Below the pieces are notes generated by a model, which made no database searches, was not told the origin of the DNA, and was given only the letters and a program-made list of their open reading frames with translations. The translations under genes and the position numbers were made by a program. DNA of 32,208 nucleotides from Nanobdellota archaeon (GTDB lineage Archaea; Nanobdellota; Nanobdellia; PEZQ01). The stretch covers positions 1-32,208 of the forward strand of contig JAAOXS010000016.1 of the NCBI GenBank assembly GCA_018220985.1, in the 5' to 3' direction. Shown piece by piece: positions 1 to 9,227 of the stretch (the stretch's first letter is position 1; every line of letters begins with the position of its first letter).

Positions 1-99
1 AATAAAAATATTGATGATCCGAATGAGATTTTTGTTATGTTAGATAGTTTTTCTCCAGTTGTAAACGAGTTTGAAATGTTTAACTTTAAAAAAAAGTGA
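1..99 (+). CDS. C-terminal fragment of an unidentified protein (truncated by window start)
   Basis: Frame 1 is open from base 1 (NKNIDDPNEIFVMLDSFSPVVNEFEMFNFKKK*) to TGA at 97-99; convergent with the tfs gene 10 bp away. Confidence 0.5.
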   Translation, partial: NKNIDDPNEIFVMLDSFSPVVNEFEMFNFKKK

Positions 100-109
100 A
101 TTTTTAGAT

Positions 110-406
110 TTAGTCGTATTGTCTCCATGCAGCTCCGCATTTTGTGCATTTGAAGAATTTGGTTGGCGCTTCATCACTTGCGCGGGTTTGTTTGAATGCG
201 AAGAATGCTTTTCTATTACCACACTTTCTGCATTTTGCAGCAACTTCAGGGTTGGCTCCGCCATCAGTTGCTTCTTCTAACATTTTCTTTTTAGTTTCAG
301 TTTTTGATGTTATTGTAAATTCTTTGGAAAAAAACGTTTTACACTCTGAACAGTACAGTTTTCCATTGCTTGGCAATAATAGTCCGCTGCAAACATTACA
401 AAACAT
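110..406 (-). CDS. tfs: Transcription factor S (TFIIS/RPA12-like, two zinc ribbons)
   Basis: MFCNVCSGLLLP...CSEC N-terminal ribbon and CRKCGN...QTRASDEAPTKFFKCTKCGAAWRQYD C-terminal ribbon. Internal ATG at 406 preferred over ORF start 421 because the protein naturally begins MFC..C. Confidence 0.9.
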   Translation of the reverse strand: MFCNVCSGLLLPSNGKLYCSECKTFFSKEFTITSKTETKKKMLEEATDGGANPEVAAKCRKCGNRKAFFAFKQTRASDEAPTKFFKCTKCGAAWRQYD

Positions 407-980
407 TTTTAACAGCTCCAATAAAGTTTGTCAGTAACATTTTTGGTATTCCCAAAAACGGAATTCTGTTACGCGCCACTCCTTTAACGAGTTCGTATGG
501 AATCCGTAATTCGGAGGGTATGCTTCCAGGGTTATGGTCTCCTTTTGTCGTGTAATAATATTGTTCGTTTTCGAATTTTATTTGAATAACTCTGTGAATT
601 ATTAAGTAATTGTCTTTTTTGAAAACTAAAATGTCGCCTACAATTATGTCTTCAGGGTTTTTTTTCCATACCAGCATTAAGTCTCCGGGGTTTAATCCGT
701 TATCGTACGGGAACGCGTTTATTTCTCTTAATGGAATTCCTAATTCTTGCTGTAAATATGTGTAATGCGTTCTTTCAGTTGTTGAGTCATGAATCATGCT
801 ACCACTCACAACTGCAACTATATCATTTATTCCTATTGTGTTTGAAAGTAAAAACAAAAACGCGGGATAAACAATGTTTAATATGACTATTGAAAAAATG
901 AAGAAAGTTATGTAAGAGTAAATGGATTTACCGTGCCATATGAAATTCCAGAAGTTTTTCAAATCTTTCTGCAAACCCAT
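396..980 (-). CDS. Signal peptidase I, archaeal/Sec11-type (S26B)
   Basis: N-terminal TM segment, VSGSM catalytic Ser box, GDILVFKKDNYLIIHRV box with His in place of the bacterial Lys. Confidence 0.85.
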   Translation of the reverse strand: MGLQKDLKNFWNFIWHGKSIYSYITFFIFSIVILNIVYPAFLFLLSNTIGINDIVAVVSGSMIHDSTTERTHYTYLQQELGIPLREINAFPYDNGLNPGDLMLVWKKNPEDIIVGDILVFKKDNYLIIHRVIQIKFENEQYYYTTKGDHNPGSIPSELRIPYELVKGVARNRIPFLGIPKMLLTNFIGAVKNVL

Positions 981-1256
981 TTATTTCACTATTGATACTA
1001 ACTGTTTTCTTAGTGTTTCAACAGTTAAGCTAAGATTTTTCAAAGCTTTGTTCATTATAGTGGTTGGATCTTTTGTTTTTGTTCTTATTATTAATGTGTA
1101 GTTTTCGAATAGTTCATGTTCTTTTTTGTAAGCTGTGAAAGTAACATCACTATCTTTCAGTAATTCTTTTACTAATAAGTTAAGAACTTCATGATTCCCT
1201 TCTGTTACACTTAATCTAAGCATTTTTGTTGATTTTCCTAATACTTTAGTATTCAT
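981..1256 (-). CDS. rpoL: DNA-directed RNA polymerase subunit L (Rpb11-like)
   Basis: 91 aa; pattern EVLNLLVKELLKDSDVTFTAYKKEHELFENYTLIIRTK...DPTTIMNKALKNL typical of RpoL. Confidence 0.85.
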   Translation of the reverse strand: MNTKVLGKSTKMLRLSVTEGNHEVLNLLVKELLKDSDVTFTAYKKEHELFENYTLIIRTKTKDPTTIMNKALKNLSLTVETLRKQLVSIVK

Positions 1257-1348
1257 GCTATCAAAACATTAATATTGTGTTTAAAAAAGTTGCGATTTAC
1301 ATTGTCTTTGGAAAATGATTTAAATGCTTTTATGATGATTGTCTATGT

Positions 1349-2221
1349 ATGAATAATAAAGTTTCACCAGTTAGCGAAAATGGCAAGTCAATTAGTGTTA
1401 AAAGGGCTTTAGAATTGTTTGAAAAACCCTATGATGTTAATAGAGTTATTGATTTTGACGTGTTCGGAGTTAAAAATGTTAATCATCATTTAAGCGTTTT
1501 TTTTGAGGAATTAACTCGTAAAAAGATTAAGAATTCTTTTTCAAGGGATCAAATAATTATTCAAACAGTAAAGTACGCTGAAGAACTAGATTTTGTTATT
1601 AACAAGGTCTTTGAAAGATTATTTGAATGGTTTGGTTTGTATTATCCTGAAGCTTCTCTAAAAATTGAGAGTGTGGAAAAGTTCGCTAAAGTTTTGAAGC
1701 GCGGTGTTGATAAAAAAACTGTTAGTTCCATTTTAGGCATTAGTGATTATTCTATGGGTGGTGATTTTGAAGAGAAGGATGTTAGAGAATTAGAAAGTAA
1801 TGTTGCCATGTTTAATTGTTTGCTTAATGAACGGGATAATGTTAAAAAGTATGTTGAAAAATTAATGAAAAATATCGCTCCTAATACAGCGCTTGTCGCA
1901 ACTCCTGTGTTAGGCGCTAAATTAATCAGCCATGCAAATGGTTTGGAGAATCTTGCTAAAAAGCCGTCTTCAACAATTCAAGTTATGGGTGCTGAAAAAG
2001 CTTTATTTAGACATTTAACTACTGGTGCTAAGAGTCCTAAGCATGGTTTGTTATTGCAACATCCTTTGATGAATAAGGTTGCTTTCAAAAATAGGGGCAA
2101 AATGGCGCGTTCTATTGCTAATAAGACCTCAATAGCTGTGAAAATGGATTTTTACGGTAAAAAAGTTATTAAGCATGATTTGTTAAAATCGTTGAATTTG
2201 CGGGCGGTTAGTTTAAAATGA
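1349..2221 (+). CDS. C/D box RNP protein Nop5 (Nop56/58 family), short N-terminal domain
   Basis: Nop domain: PNTALVATPVLGAKLISHANGLENLAKKPSSTIQVMGAEKALFRHLTTGAKSPKHGLLLQHPLMNK...RGKMARSIANKTSIAVKMDFYG. Directly upstream of fibrillarin. Confidence 0.93.
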   Translation: MNNKVSPVSENGKSISVKRALELFEKPYDVNRVIDFDVFGVKNVNHHLSVFFEELTRKKIKNSFSRDQIIIQTVKYAEELDFVINKVFERLFEWFGLYYPEASLKIESVEKFAKVLKRGVDKKTVSSILGISDYSMGGDFEEKDVRELESNVAMFNCLLNERDNVKKYVEKLMKNIAPNTALVATPVLGAKLISHANGLENLAKKPSSTIQVMGAEKALFRHLTTGAKSPKHGLLLQHPLMNKVAFKNRGKMARSIANKTSIAVKMDFYGKKVIKHDLLKSLNLRAVSLK

Positions 2222-2883
2222 AAGTTAAGAAAGATAAAAGTGTTGAAGGTTTGTTCTGGGTTAATCGTAAGATTGCTACCAAAAATCTTGTCAAACGTAA
2301 GCGTGTTTACGGTGAGAAACTCGTTAAAGTTGGAAAGGACGAGTTCAGGTTATGGGATCCTACTCGCAGTAAGCTTGGCGCCGCGATTATGAGGGATTGT
2401 TTGGATTTAGGGTTTAAAAGTAATAGTAAAGTTTTGTATTTAGGCGCTGCTTCTGGAACAACTGTTAGTCACGTTAGTGATATGTTACCTGATGGTAGAG
2501 TTTACGCTTTGGACGTTGCTCCTCGTGTTGTTAGGGAGTTGTTAAGTGTTGCAGAGGACAGGGAAAACTTGTTTCCTTTAATTTTTAATGCTAACATACC
2601 TAATAGTTACGCTAATCTCATTGAGGATGTTGACGTGGTTTTTCAGGATGTTGCGCAAAAGAATCAAGTTCAAATTTTGGTGAAGAATTGTGATGTTTTC
2701 TTAAAAAAAGGCGGTTACGCTTTGCTTGCTCTGAAAGCGCGTAGTGTGGACGTTACGAAAAAGCCAGGTCAGGTTTTTGAAGTTGCGCGTCAAGAGTTAA
2801 GTAAGTATTTTAAAGTTTTGCGAATGGTTAAATTAGAGCCTTTTGAAAAAGATCATGCTTTTTTCGTGCTTAAAAAATTATGA
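2218..2883 (+). CDS. flpA: Fibrillarin-like rRNA/tRNA 2'-O-methyltransferase
   Basis: RLWDPTRSKLGAAI, KVLYLGAASGTTVSHVSDML, VYALDVAPRVVREL, DVVFQDVAQKNQ, ALLALKARSVDVTK; ATG overlaps the nop5 stop. Confidence 0.96.
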   Translation: MKVKKDKSVEGLFWVNRKIATKNLVKRKRVYGEKLVKVGKDEFRLWDPTRSKLGAAIMRDCLDLGFKSNSKVLYLGAASGTTVSHVSDMLPDGRVYALDVAPRVVRELLSVAEDRENLFPLIFNANIPNSYANLIEDVDVVFQDVAQKNQVQILVKNCDVFLKKGGYALLALKARSVDVTKKPGQVFEVARQELSKYFKVLRMVKLEPFEKDHAFFVLKKL

Positions 2884-3401
2884 TTGGTAAAATTTTTTTG
2901 ATAGTGGGTAATTCAGGGTCGGGGAAGGATTCTTTAATTAGAGAATTAATTGTTCATCCTTCTGTTTGCACTGTTAAGCGTTACATAACTCGACCAAAGC
3001 ACGATTCTGAAGATTTCATAAGTGTAAGTGAGAACGTATTCAAAAAATTACTTGACCAGAACGTTTTTTTTCTTAATTGGACAAGTTACGGTTTCAATTA
3101 TGGTGTGCCCCGGGAAGCTGTTGCGCTTGCTGAAAAAGGTTTTATCGTGTTAATTAATGTTAGCAGGCAAGTTGTTAACAAAGTTAAAAAAGTTAACGTT
3201 ATAGAAATTAAAGCATCTGAAAAAATTGTTAAGGAAAGAATTATTAGTAGAAAAAGGGAAGACGAAAAAGGTTTATTGGAAAGGTTAGTGCGAGTTAGTG
3301 AAATGCAAAATTTTTCAGGAGCTGATTTCGTTGTTGATAATTCAAAAAATCTTGATTGCGCTGTTAAAGCATTAAAAACAATTATATTTTCTAAAAAATA
3401 A
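2880..3401 (+). CDS. P-loop kinase resembling ribose 1,5-bisphosphate phosphokinase PhnN / guanylate kinase family
   Basis: Walker A VGNSGSGKDSL; YITRP; NWTSYGFNYGVPREAVALAEKGFIVLINVSRQVVNK matches the PhnN W-x-x-(Y/H)G-x-x-YGVP...G-x-x-V-x-x-N-x-SR pattern. ATGA overlap with flpA. Confidence 0.75.
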   Translation: MIGKIFLIVGNSGSGKDSLIRELIVHPSVCTVKRYITRPKHDSEDFISVSENVFKKLLDQNVFFLNWTSYGFNYGVPREAVALAEKGFIVLINVSRQVVNKVKKVNVIEIKASEKIVKERIISRKREDEKGLLERLVRVSEMQNFSGADFVVDNSKNLDCAVKALKTIIFSKK

Positions 3402-3412
3402 ATGATTAGTTG

Positions 3413-4138
3413 ATGAGTGAAAAAGTTTTTTTCAAAAACAGGAAAGGTGAAAAACTGGTAGGATTACTTGATCACGTGAGTTTTAATAAAATAGTAGTTG
3501 CTTTGCATGGTTTTACAAGTAATAAGCAAATGGAGCTTAAAAGAATGGTTATGAGTCCTAAATTGACTAAATTAGGTTTTAGTTTTTTCAGTTTTGATTT
3601 TGCAGGTTGCGGTGAAAGTGATGGCGATTTTAACAAAACAAGTATTAAATCGCGTTCGCAGGATTTTAAATCATCTTTACTTTTTTTAAAAAGTTTAGGT
3701 TATAAAAAATTTGCAGTTGTGGGTTTTAGCATGGGTTCTGCTGTTGCAATTCAATCTTGGTCAAAAAAAATTAAGGTAATGGCATTAGTTGTTCCTTTAA
3801 CCCAGCCAAAGAATGTTTCCAAAAGATTAGAACATCCTAATAGTATTGTTAAACTTGTTGAAAAAAAAATGTTTGAAGCTATTAACACAAAAGTGTTTTA
3901 CGATGAGATCAGAGAATTAAATTTGAATAAAAATATTGAAAAAATAACGAGTCCGACTTTGCTGGTTCAAGCTAAGCAGGATACATTAATTTTGAAGCGT
4001 GATTCGAAAAAAACTTACAAATTATTGTCTTGTAAGAAAAAGTATTTTGAAGTTATTGGCACTCATTTATTATTATTCCCTCTTTCATTTGATAAAATTC
4101 TTGATGAAATAATTATTTGGTTTAAAAAATATTTCTGA
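3413..4138 (+). CDS. Alpha/beta hydrolase
   Basis: VVALHGFTSNK, FDFAGCGESDG, VVGFSMGSAVA nucleophile elbow, PTLLVQAKQDTL, GTHLL (catalytic His). Confidence 0.88.
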   Translation: MSEKVFFKNRKGEKLVGLLDHVSFNKIVVALHGFTSNKQMELKRMVMSPKLTKLGFSFFSFDFAGCGESDGDFNKTSIKSRSQDFKSSLLFLKSLGYKKFAVVGFSMGSAVAIQSWSKKIKVMALVVPLTQPKNVSKRLEHPNSIVKLVEKKMFEAINTKVFYDEIRELNLNKNIEKITSPTLLVQAKQDTLILKRDSKKTYKLLSCKKKYFEVIGTHLLLFPLSFDKILDEIIIWFKKYF

Positions 4139-4180
4139 TTTGTTACTAAACAAACTTAAAAATTTCACAGAATAGTAATG

Positions 4181-4239
4181 TTTAAATATGGTGTTTCTGT
4201 AGAGTATTCACGAAAAAACTCATGTTTTTAAAAAGGTGA
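4181..4239 (+). promoter_or_regulatory. Thermosome promoter and Shine-Dalgarno
   Basis: TATA-like tttaaatatg at 4181 about 61 bp upstream of ATG 4246, with a purine-rich aaaggtgaag just before the start: a leadered transcript, unlike most operon heads here. Confidence 0.5.
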
Positions 4240-4245
4240 AGAAAA

Positions 4246-5883
4246 ATGACTGAAAATCAGCAACCCGTACTTATTTTACCTGAAGGATATCAAAGAATGA
4301 TAGGTAGAGGCGCTCAAGGCGCTAATATTGCAGCAGCTAAAGCTGTTGCGGAAACTGTTAGGACCACTTTAGGTCCTAAAGGAATGGATAAAATGCTTGT
4401 CGATTCTATTGGTGATATTGTTGTTACAAATGATGGTGTTACTATTCTTGAAGAAATGAATATTGAAAATCCTGCTGCTAAAATGATTGTTGAAGTTGCT
4501 AAAACGCAGGACGCGGAAGTTGGTGATGGAACAACTACTGCAGTTGTTATTGCTGGAGAGTTATTAAAGAAAGCTGAGGATTTGCTTGACCAGAATGTTC
4601 ACCCTACAGTGATTGCTAAGGGTTATAATCTTGCTGGTGAGCGCGCTGAAAAATTACTTGAAAAAATAAAAGTTAAGATTGATTTAACTGATAATGTTTC
4701 ACTTAGGAATGTTGCTATGACGGCTATGACTGGTAAAAACGCTGAAACAGATAAAGAAGTTCTTGCTAAAATAGTTGTTAACGCTGTTAAAAGCATTATT
4801 GAAGAAAAAAGCGGGAAACCTTTTATTGAAAATGATAATATTAAAATTGAAAAGAAAAGTGGTGGTAGCGTTCAAGATTCGAAATTGATTAATGGTATTG
4901 TTATTGATAAAGAACGTGTTCATTCTGAAATGCCAAGTGAAGTTAAAAATGCGAAAATATTGTTATTATCTGAAGCGTTGGAAGTTAAGGAAACTGAACG
5001 TAGCACTGAAATTCGAGTTAACACTCCTGACCAATTAAAAGCTTTCATGGATCAAGAGGAGACTTATTTAAAAGATATTGTTAGTAAAGTTAAAGTTACT
5101 GGTGCTAACGTGGTTTTTTGTCAGAAAGGTATTGATGATGTAGCTCAATATTTCCTTGCAAAAGCTAATATTCTCGCTGTAAGAAGAGTTAAGAAAAGCG
5201 ATGTTGAAAAACTTGCTAAAGCAACTGGCGCTAAAATTGTCAGCAATCTTGATGAATCTTCAGTAAAAGATCTTGGTTTTGCTGGCGAAGTTTTTGAGAA
5301 AAAAATTTCTGGTGAAGATATGATGTTTGTGAGCAAGTGTAAGAATCCAAAGGCTGTTACAATTTTTGTTCGCGGCGGGACAGAGCATATTGTTGATGAA
5401 ATTGAAAGGGCTGTTATTGACGCGCTTGGAGATTTGAAAGCGGTTATTGAAGAAGGCACTGTTGTTTATGGTGCTGGCGCTCCTGAAATCGAGCTTGCTC
5501 AAGGTTTGAGAAAGTACGCTCAGAGTTTGAAGGGCAGAGAACAATTAGCGGTTAACAAGTTCGCTGAAGCATTAGAAATCATTCCGAAAACTTTAGCTGA
5601 AAACGCGGGTTTGGATCCTATTGATGTTTTAACAGAGTTAAAAGCGTTGCATGATAATGGAAAGATTAGTTTTGGAATTAACGTGTTCACAGGTAAATCT
5701 GAAGACATGAGCAAGTTAGGCGTTGTTGAACCTTCCAAAATTAAAAGCCAAGCAATTAAATCCGCTACTGAAGTTGCCATGCTCATTCTCCGAATTGATG
5801 ATGTAATTGCTTCAGGTAAGATGAAAGAACCTCCAATGCCTCCGCAAGGTGGTATGGGTGGCGGAATGCCTGGAATGTATTAA
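4246..5883 (+). CDS. thsA: Thermosome subunit (group II chaperonin)
   Basis: [66 protein letters not shown]-type C-terminal tail. Confidence 0.98.
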   Translation: MTENQQPVLILPEGYQRMIGRGAQGANIAAAKAVAETVRTTLGPKGMDKMLVDSIGDIVVTNDGVTILEEMNIENPAAKMIVEVAKTQDAEVGDGTTTAVVIAGELLKKAEDLLDQNVHPTVIAKGYNLAGERAEKLLEKIKVKIDLTDNVSLRNVAMTAMTGKNAETDKEVLAKIVVNAVKSIIEEKSGKPFIENDNIKIEKKSGGSVQDSKLINGIVIDKERVHSEMPSEVKNAKILLLSEALEVKETERSTEIRVNTPDQLKAFMDQEETYLKDIVSKVKVTGANVVFCQKGIDDVAQYFLAKANILAVRRVKKSDVEKLAKATGAKIVSNLDESSVKDLGFAGEVFEKKISGEDMMFVSKCKNPKAVTIFVRGGTEHIVDEIERAVIDALGDLKAVIEEGTVVYGAGAPEIELAQGLRKYAQSLKGREQLAVNKFAEALEIIPKTLAENAGLDPIDVLTELKALHDNGKISFGINVFTGKSEDMSKLGVVEPSKIKSQAIKSATEVAMLILRIDDVIASGKMKEPPMPPQGGMGGGMPGMY

Positions 5884-5893
5884 AAACTTATAG

Positions 5894-5925
5894 AAAAAGG
5901 TTTGTAATACCTTTTTTATTTTATT
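5894..5925 (+). terminator. Hairpin plus T-tract downstream of thermosome
   Basis: aaaaaggt (5894-5901) / accttttt (5909-5916), 8-bp perfect arms with a 7-nt loop, followed by a T-rich tract. Confidence 0.55.
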
Positions 5926-5971
5926 TTTTTTTAACAAACTTTTTTAAGTTCCTCAGTGCTAAAAATATATT

Positions 5972-6403
5972 ATGGCGAGGGAAAGTATTAGTACTGAAGT
6001 TAGTGATTTACGACGTGAATTAAGTGAGTTAAATAATCTTATTACTAAAATGGTTGCAACAAACATTAACGTGCAGTCAAAAGTCACTGAGTCTTTAATT
6101 AAAATGGATGATTTAATTAAAGAAGTTAAGGATATGGTTGAATTATTACAAGTCGCTACTGAAATGGAATCAGGGCCAACTGAAATTCACGGTTTTAGTG
6201 ATATGACTTCTTCTTTAAAAAAGTTAAACACTAATGTTGAGTCAATTGATACGAATTTGAAAAAAGTTTACAGGCGATTATTTGTTATGTCGCAATCAAC
6301 TCCGTTAAGTGGTGTGTCTCAAAGAAAGCCTGTTTTTCCTCAAAGTCGTCCAAGTTTACAGTCTCTTCCTGTTAAAGAAAATAAGCTTCCTAAAAAATTA
6401 TGA
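5972..6403 (+). CDS. Coiled-coil protein, possible FlaC/D/E-like accessory of the adjacent pilus-like locus
   Basis: Heptad-like helices (SDLRRELSELNNLITKMV...); 4-bp ATGA overlap with the downstream pilin-like gene. Confidence 0.55.
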   Translation: MARESISTEVSDLRRELSELNNLITKMVATNINVQSKVTESLIKMDDLIKEVKDMVELLQVATEMESGPTEIHGFSDMTSSLKKLNTNVESIDTNLKKVYRRLFVMSQSTPLSGVSQRKPVFPQSRPSLQSLPVKENKLPKKL

Positions 6404-7311
6404 AAAAAGCCCAGTCACAAATACTTGGAGCTGTTTTAATCACAGCTATTGTGATGCTGGTTTCCGGTAGTGCTTTTGTTTGGGGTAAGCCGTTGATTGA
6501 TAAGTCAACTGACAAGTCTAAAGTTGATGGTTTATTATTAAAAATGAGCGAAATTGATTCTGCGATTAAGCAAGCCGCGAGCACGGGCAGTTCGAAAACG
6601 GTTAAGGTTAGACTTCAAGAGCATGATGAATTAAGCGTTTCAAATGATGGGGGGTTAAAATTTAAGTCTTACATTCTTGTTCCAGTTATTTCCACAAAAG
6701 ATTACGCGCCGCTTAATTCGTACGAATTAGCTGTTGAAAACGAGTTGATAGGTGTTGAAACTATTGAAACAGTTAGTGAATCTTTAGGTATTTGCAGTTT
6801 ACCCCATGATGGTGTTGTTAAAAATGCGAGTTTGCTTTTAGAAGGTGAAAATTTTCACGTTGTTGTTTATAACACTAGTAATAGTTATGATTATGATCAT
6901 GTTTGCATAATTAATCACACGAATCAGCCTACAAATGATGAGTGCGCTAATGAGTTTCAAACAATACCAGTTAATGGTGTTGATTATGTTATTCAGCGAA
7001 TTGACAAGAAAGGGGAATTCGTTTATTTTACTGGTGATGAAGTTGAAAACGTGGGTATTATGACGCGGGATGTTCCTGGAGTTATTAGTGGTAAAAGCAG
7101 GGTGTTAAGCAGTACTGAAGGTTTGCTAACAACTTTAGTTCTTAATTATCGTGGTTTAATTGATAATAATGGTGTTATTCATAGAATTATAATTCAATGT
7201 GAAAATAATTGTTTGTCCACTAAGTCTGAGACATTGGTTAAAATAATTCGTTCGGACATTATTAGAACGGGAAGTTCTATAGATACTTATATCAATATTG
7301 GATTAAATTAA
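6400..7311 (+). CDS. Pilin-like protein with class III (prepilin) signal
   Basis: MKKA|QSQILGAVLITAIVMLVSGSAFVWG: short basic leader, KA/Q cleavage-site candidate, then a ~20-residue hydrophobic helix and an extracellular-type domain. Confidence 0.65.
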   Translation: MKKAQSQILGAVLITAIVMLVSGSAFVWGKPLIDKSTDKSKVDGLLLKMSEIDSAIKQAASTGSSKTVKVRLQEHDELSVSNDGGLKFKSYILVPVISTKDYAPLNSYELAVENELIGVETIETVSESLGICSLPHDGVVKNASLLLEGENFHVVVYNTSNSYDYDHVCIINHTNQPTNDECANEFQTIPVNGVDYVIQRIDKKGEFVYFTGDEVENVGIMTRDVPGVISGKSRVLSSTEGLLTTLVLNYRGLIDNNGVIHRIIIQCENNCLSTKSETLVKIIRSDIIRTGSSIDTYINIGLN

Positions 7312-7332
7312 ATTTATAGAAGGGTAGCGGGA

Positions 7333-9225
7333 ATGAAAACCCAGTTAAAAAGTGCGTTAAATAAGGTAGCCGTAGCAAAAAGTAGTGATACAATTTTTCA
7401 ACCAAGTTTTTCAAATGTTTTTTCAAGAATGCGCCGTGCAAAACATGCTCCAAGACCTAAAAAAATTAAGTTTGAAGAAAAACGTTTGCCTCTTCCAAAA
7501 CCTGAACCTGCTAAGCTCCCTGTTAAAGATGAAGTTAAAAAAGATGGTGGTTTCTTTACTAAGAGCGAGTTAAAAGATTTATTAGTTAATCAATTTAAAA
7601 ATTCAAAAACGGAGCCTGAAAAAAAAGTTGAAGAAGATTCTAATGCTAAATCAATAAGTTTAAAGCATTTAACTAATGAAGAAAGCGTTCAAAAAAAGGT
7701 TAGTCAAAGCGAAAAAGTTAATGAAACACAGATAAAGGATGTTGATGAGTCTTTTCCTTTAATCACGCTTGATGTTGAAGGTAAGAAAAAAACATTTGTT
7801 AATGGTAAAATTAAATGGTACGATGAAGACCATGCTTTAAAATATGAGGTTAATGAGCCTAAGCTTAACGAGCAAGAAAGTAAGATTCTTGAAGAGATTA
7901 AATTAATTCTTGAAAGAAAATTGGATGTGCAGTTTAAAGCTGTTAACGTGGATAGTGCTTTCAAGTTTTTACGTGAGAATGTTAATAATATAATCAAAAA
8001 AATTGGTTTAACTTTGAGTGATGAGCAAAGAATGAAGTTTGATTATTTTATTTATCGTGATTTTATTGGTTTAAGCGTTATCGAACCTTTAATGCATGAC
8101 ACAAATATTGAGGATATTTCTTGTGATGGTCCTAACATTCCTATTTTCATTTATCATCGTAATCCCCAGTATGCGGGTATGGAAACGAATTTGATGTTTA
8201 AGAGTGCTGAAGAGTTAGATTCTTTTGTTCTTAAAATTTCTCAGAAAACAGGTAAAACAATAAGTGTTGCTGAACCTTTATTGGATGGCGCTTTGCCTGA
8301 TGGTAGCCGTGTTCAAGCAACTTTTGGCAGTGATATTGCTCGTAGGGGTAGTAATTTTACAATACGTAAGTTCATGAAAGAGCCTATAACTCCAATTCAT
8401 GAAATAAATTTTGCAACTGCTAATGCCGAGTTACTTGCTTATTTGTGGTTAGCTATTGAGAATGGTTTGAGCATTCTTATTTCCGGAGCAACTGCTACTG
8501 GTAAAACCTCTTTCCTGAATGCTATAAGCCTTTTCATTAAAAGGGAAAGTAAAATCGTGTCAATTGAGGATACTCCTGAGCTTAGGCTTCCTCATCCTAA
8601 CTGGGTTCCTGAAGTTGCTCGTAAAGGTTTTGGTAGGGATGCGTATGGAGAGGTTAGCATGTTCGATTTATTAAAAGCGTCTTTACGTCAGAGACCGGAT
8701 TACATTATTGTAGGTGAGGTTCGTGGCAAGGAAGCTAATGTTATGTTTCAGTCAATGGCTACTGGTCACGCAGGTTTAGGTACTTTGCATGCTGACAGTT
8801 TTAGCGCTGTTTATGACCGTTTAACAACTAAGCCTATTGAATTACCTGCTTCTATGATTGAAAATTTGGATATAATCGTTTTCTTGGTCGTTACTAAAAG
8901 GGATAATAAGTATTTACGTAAGGTTAAGGAAATCGTTGAAATTATTGAGTACGATATTGATTCTAATCAATTAGTCACTAACAAAGTTTTTGATTGGAAT
9001 CCGAATAATAATTCTTTCAGAAGTTTTGAAAGCAAATTATTAGATCGTATGAGGGAGAAAATGGGCATTTCTGAGGAGCAAATTCTTGAAGAGATAACGC
9101 ACCGTTCAGAAGTTTTGAAATGGTTGTTCAGTAAAAAAATAATGGAGTATGATAAAATGGCTGATTACATTAAAAGGTATTATCATAAAAAAAATGATTT
9201 GATGAAGGAAGTGCGGGGTGGTTGA
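7333..9225 (+). CDS. Type II/IV secretion system ATPase (GspE/VirB11/FlaI/TadA family)
   Basis: Walker A ISGATATGKTSFLNAI, SIEDTPELRLPHPNW, RQRPDYIIVGEVRGKEANVMFQSMATGHAGLGTLHADS; long charged N-terminal extension. Confidence 0.95.
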   Translation: MKTQLKSALNKVAVAKSSDTIFQPSFSNVFSRMRRAKHAPRPKKIKFEEKRLPLPKPEPAKLPVKDEVKKDGGFFTKSELKDLLVNQFKNSKTEPEKKVEEDSNAKSISLKHLTNEESVQKKVSQSEKVNETQIKDVDESFPLITLDVEGKKKTFVNGKIKWYDEDHALKYEVNEPKLNEQESKILEEIKLILERKLDVQFKAVNVDSAFKFLRENVNNIIKKIGLTLSDEQRMKFDYFIYRDFIGLSVIEPLMHDTNIEDISCDGPNIPIFIYHRNPQYAGMETNLMFKSAEELDSFVLKISQKTGKTISVAEPLLDGALPDGSRVQATFGSDIARRGSNFTIRKFMKEPITPIHEINFATANAELLAYLWLAIENGLSILISGATATGKTSFLNAISLFIKRESKIVSIEDTPELRLPHPNWVPEVARKGFGRDAYGEVSMFDLLKASLRQRPDYIIVGEVRGKEANVMFQSMATGHAGLGTLHADSFSAVYDRLTTKPIELPASMIENLDIIVFLVVTKRDNKYLRKVKEIVEIIEYDIDSNQLVTNKVFDWNPNNNSFRSFESKLLDRMREKMGISEEQILEEITHRSEVLKWLFSKKIMEYDKMADYIKRYYHKKNDLMKEVRGG

Positions 9226-9227
9226 AA

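Noticed and set aside
40-264. ORFs 40..264(-), 71..280(+), 144..437(+) and 370..555(+) as genes
   Set aside because: They overlap the well-supported tfs/signal peptidase genes in other frames and have no recognisable domain; shadow ORFs.
110-406. Altered acidic hairpin in TFS (RASDE instead of RSADE)
   Set aside because: The catalytic Asp-Glu pair and flanking Arg are retained and variation at the middle positions is known, so it does not suggest loss of function.
4699-5786. Several minus-strand ORFs antisense to the thermosome gene
   Set aside because: Low-complexity Asn/Phe- and Ser-rich translations expected from the antisense of a biased-codon gene.
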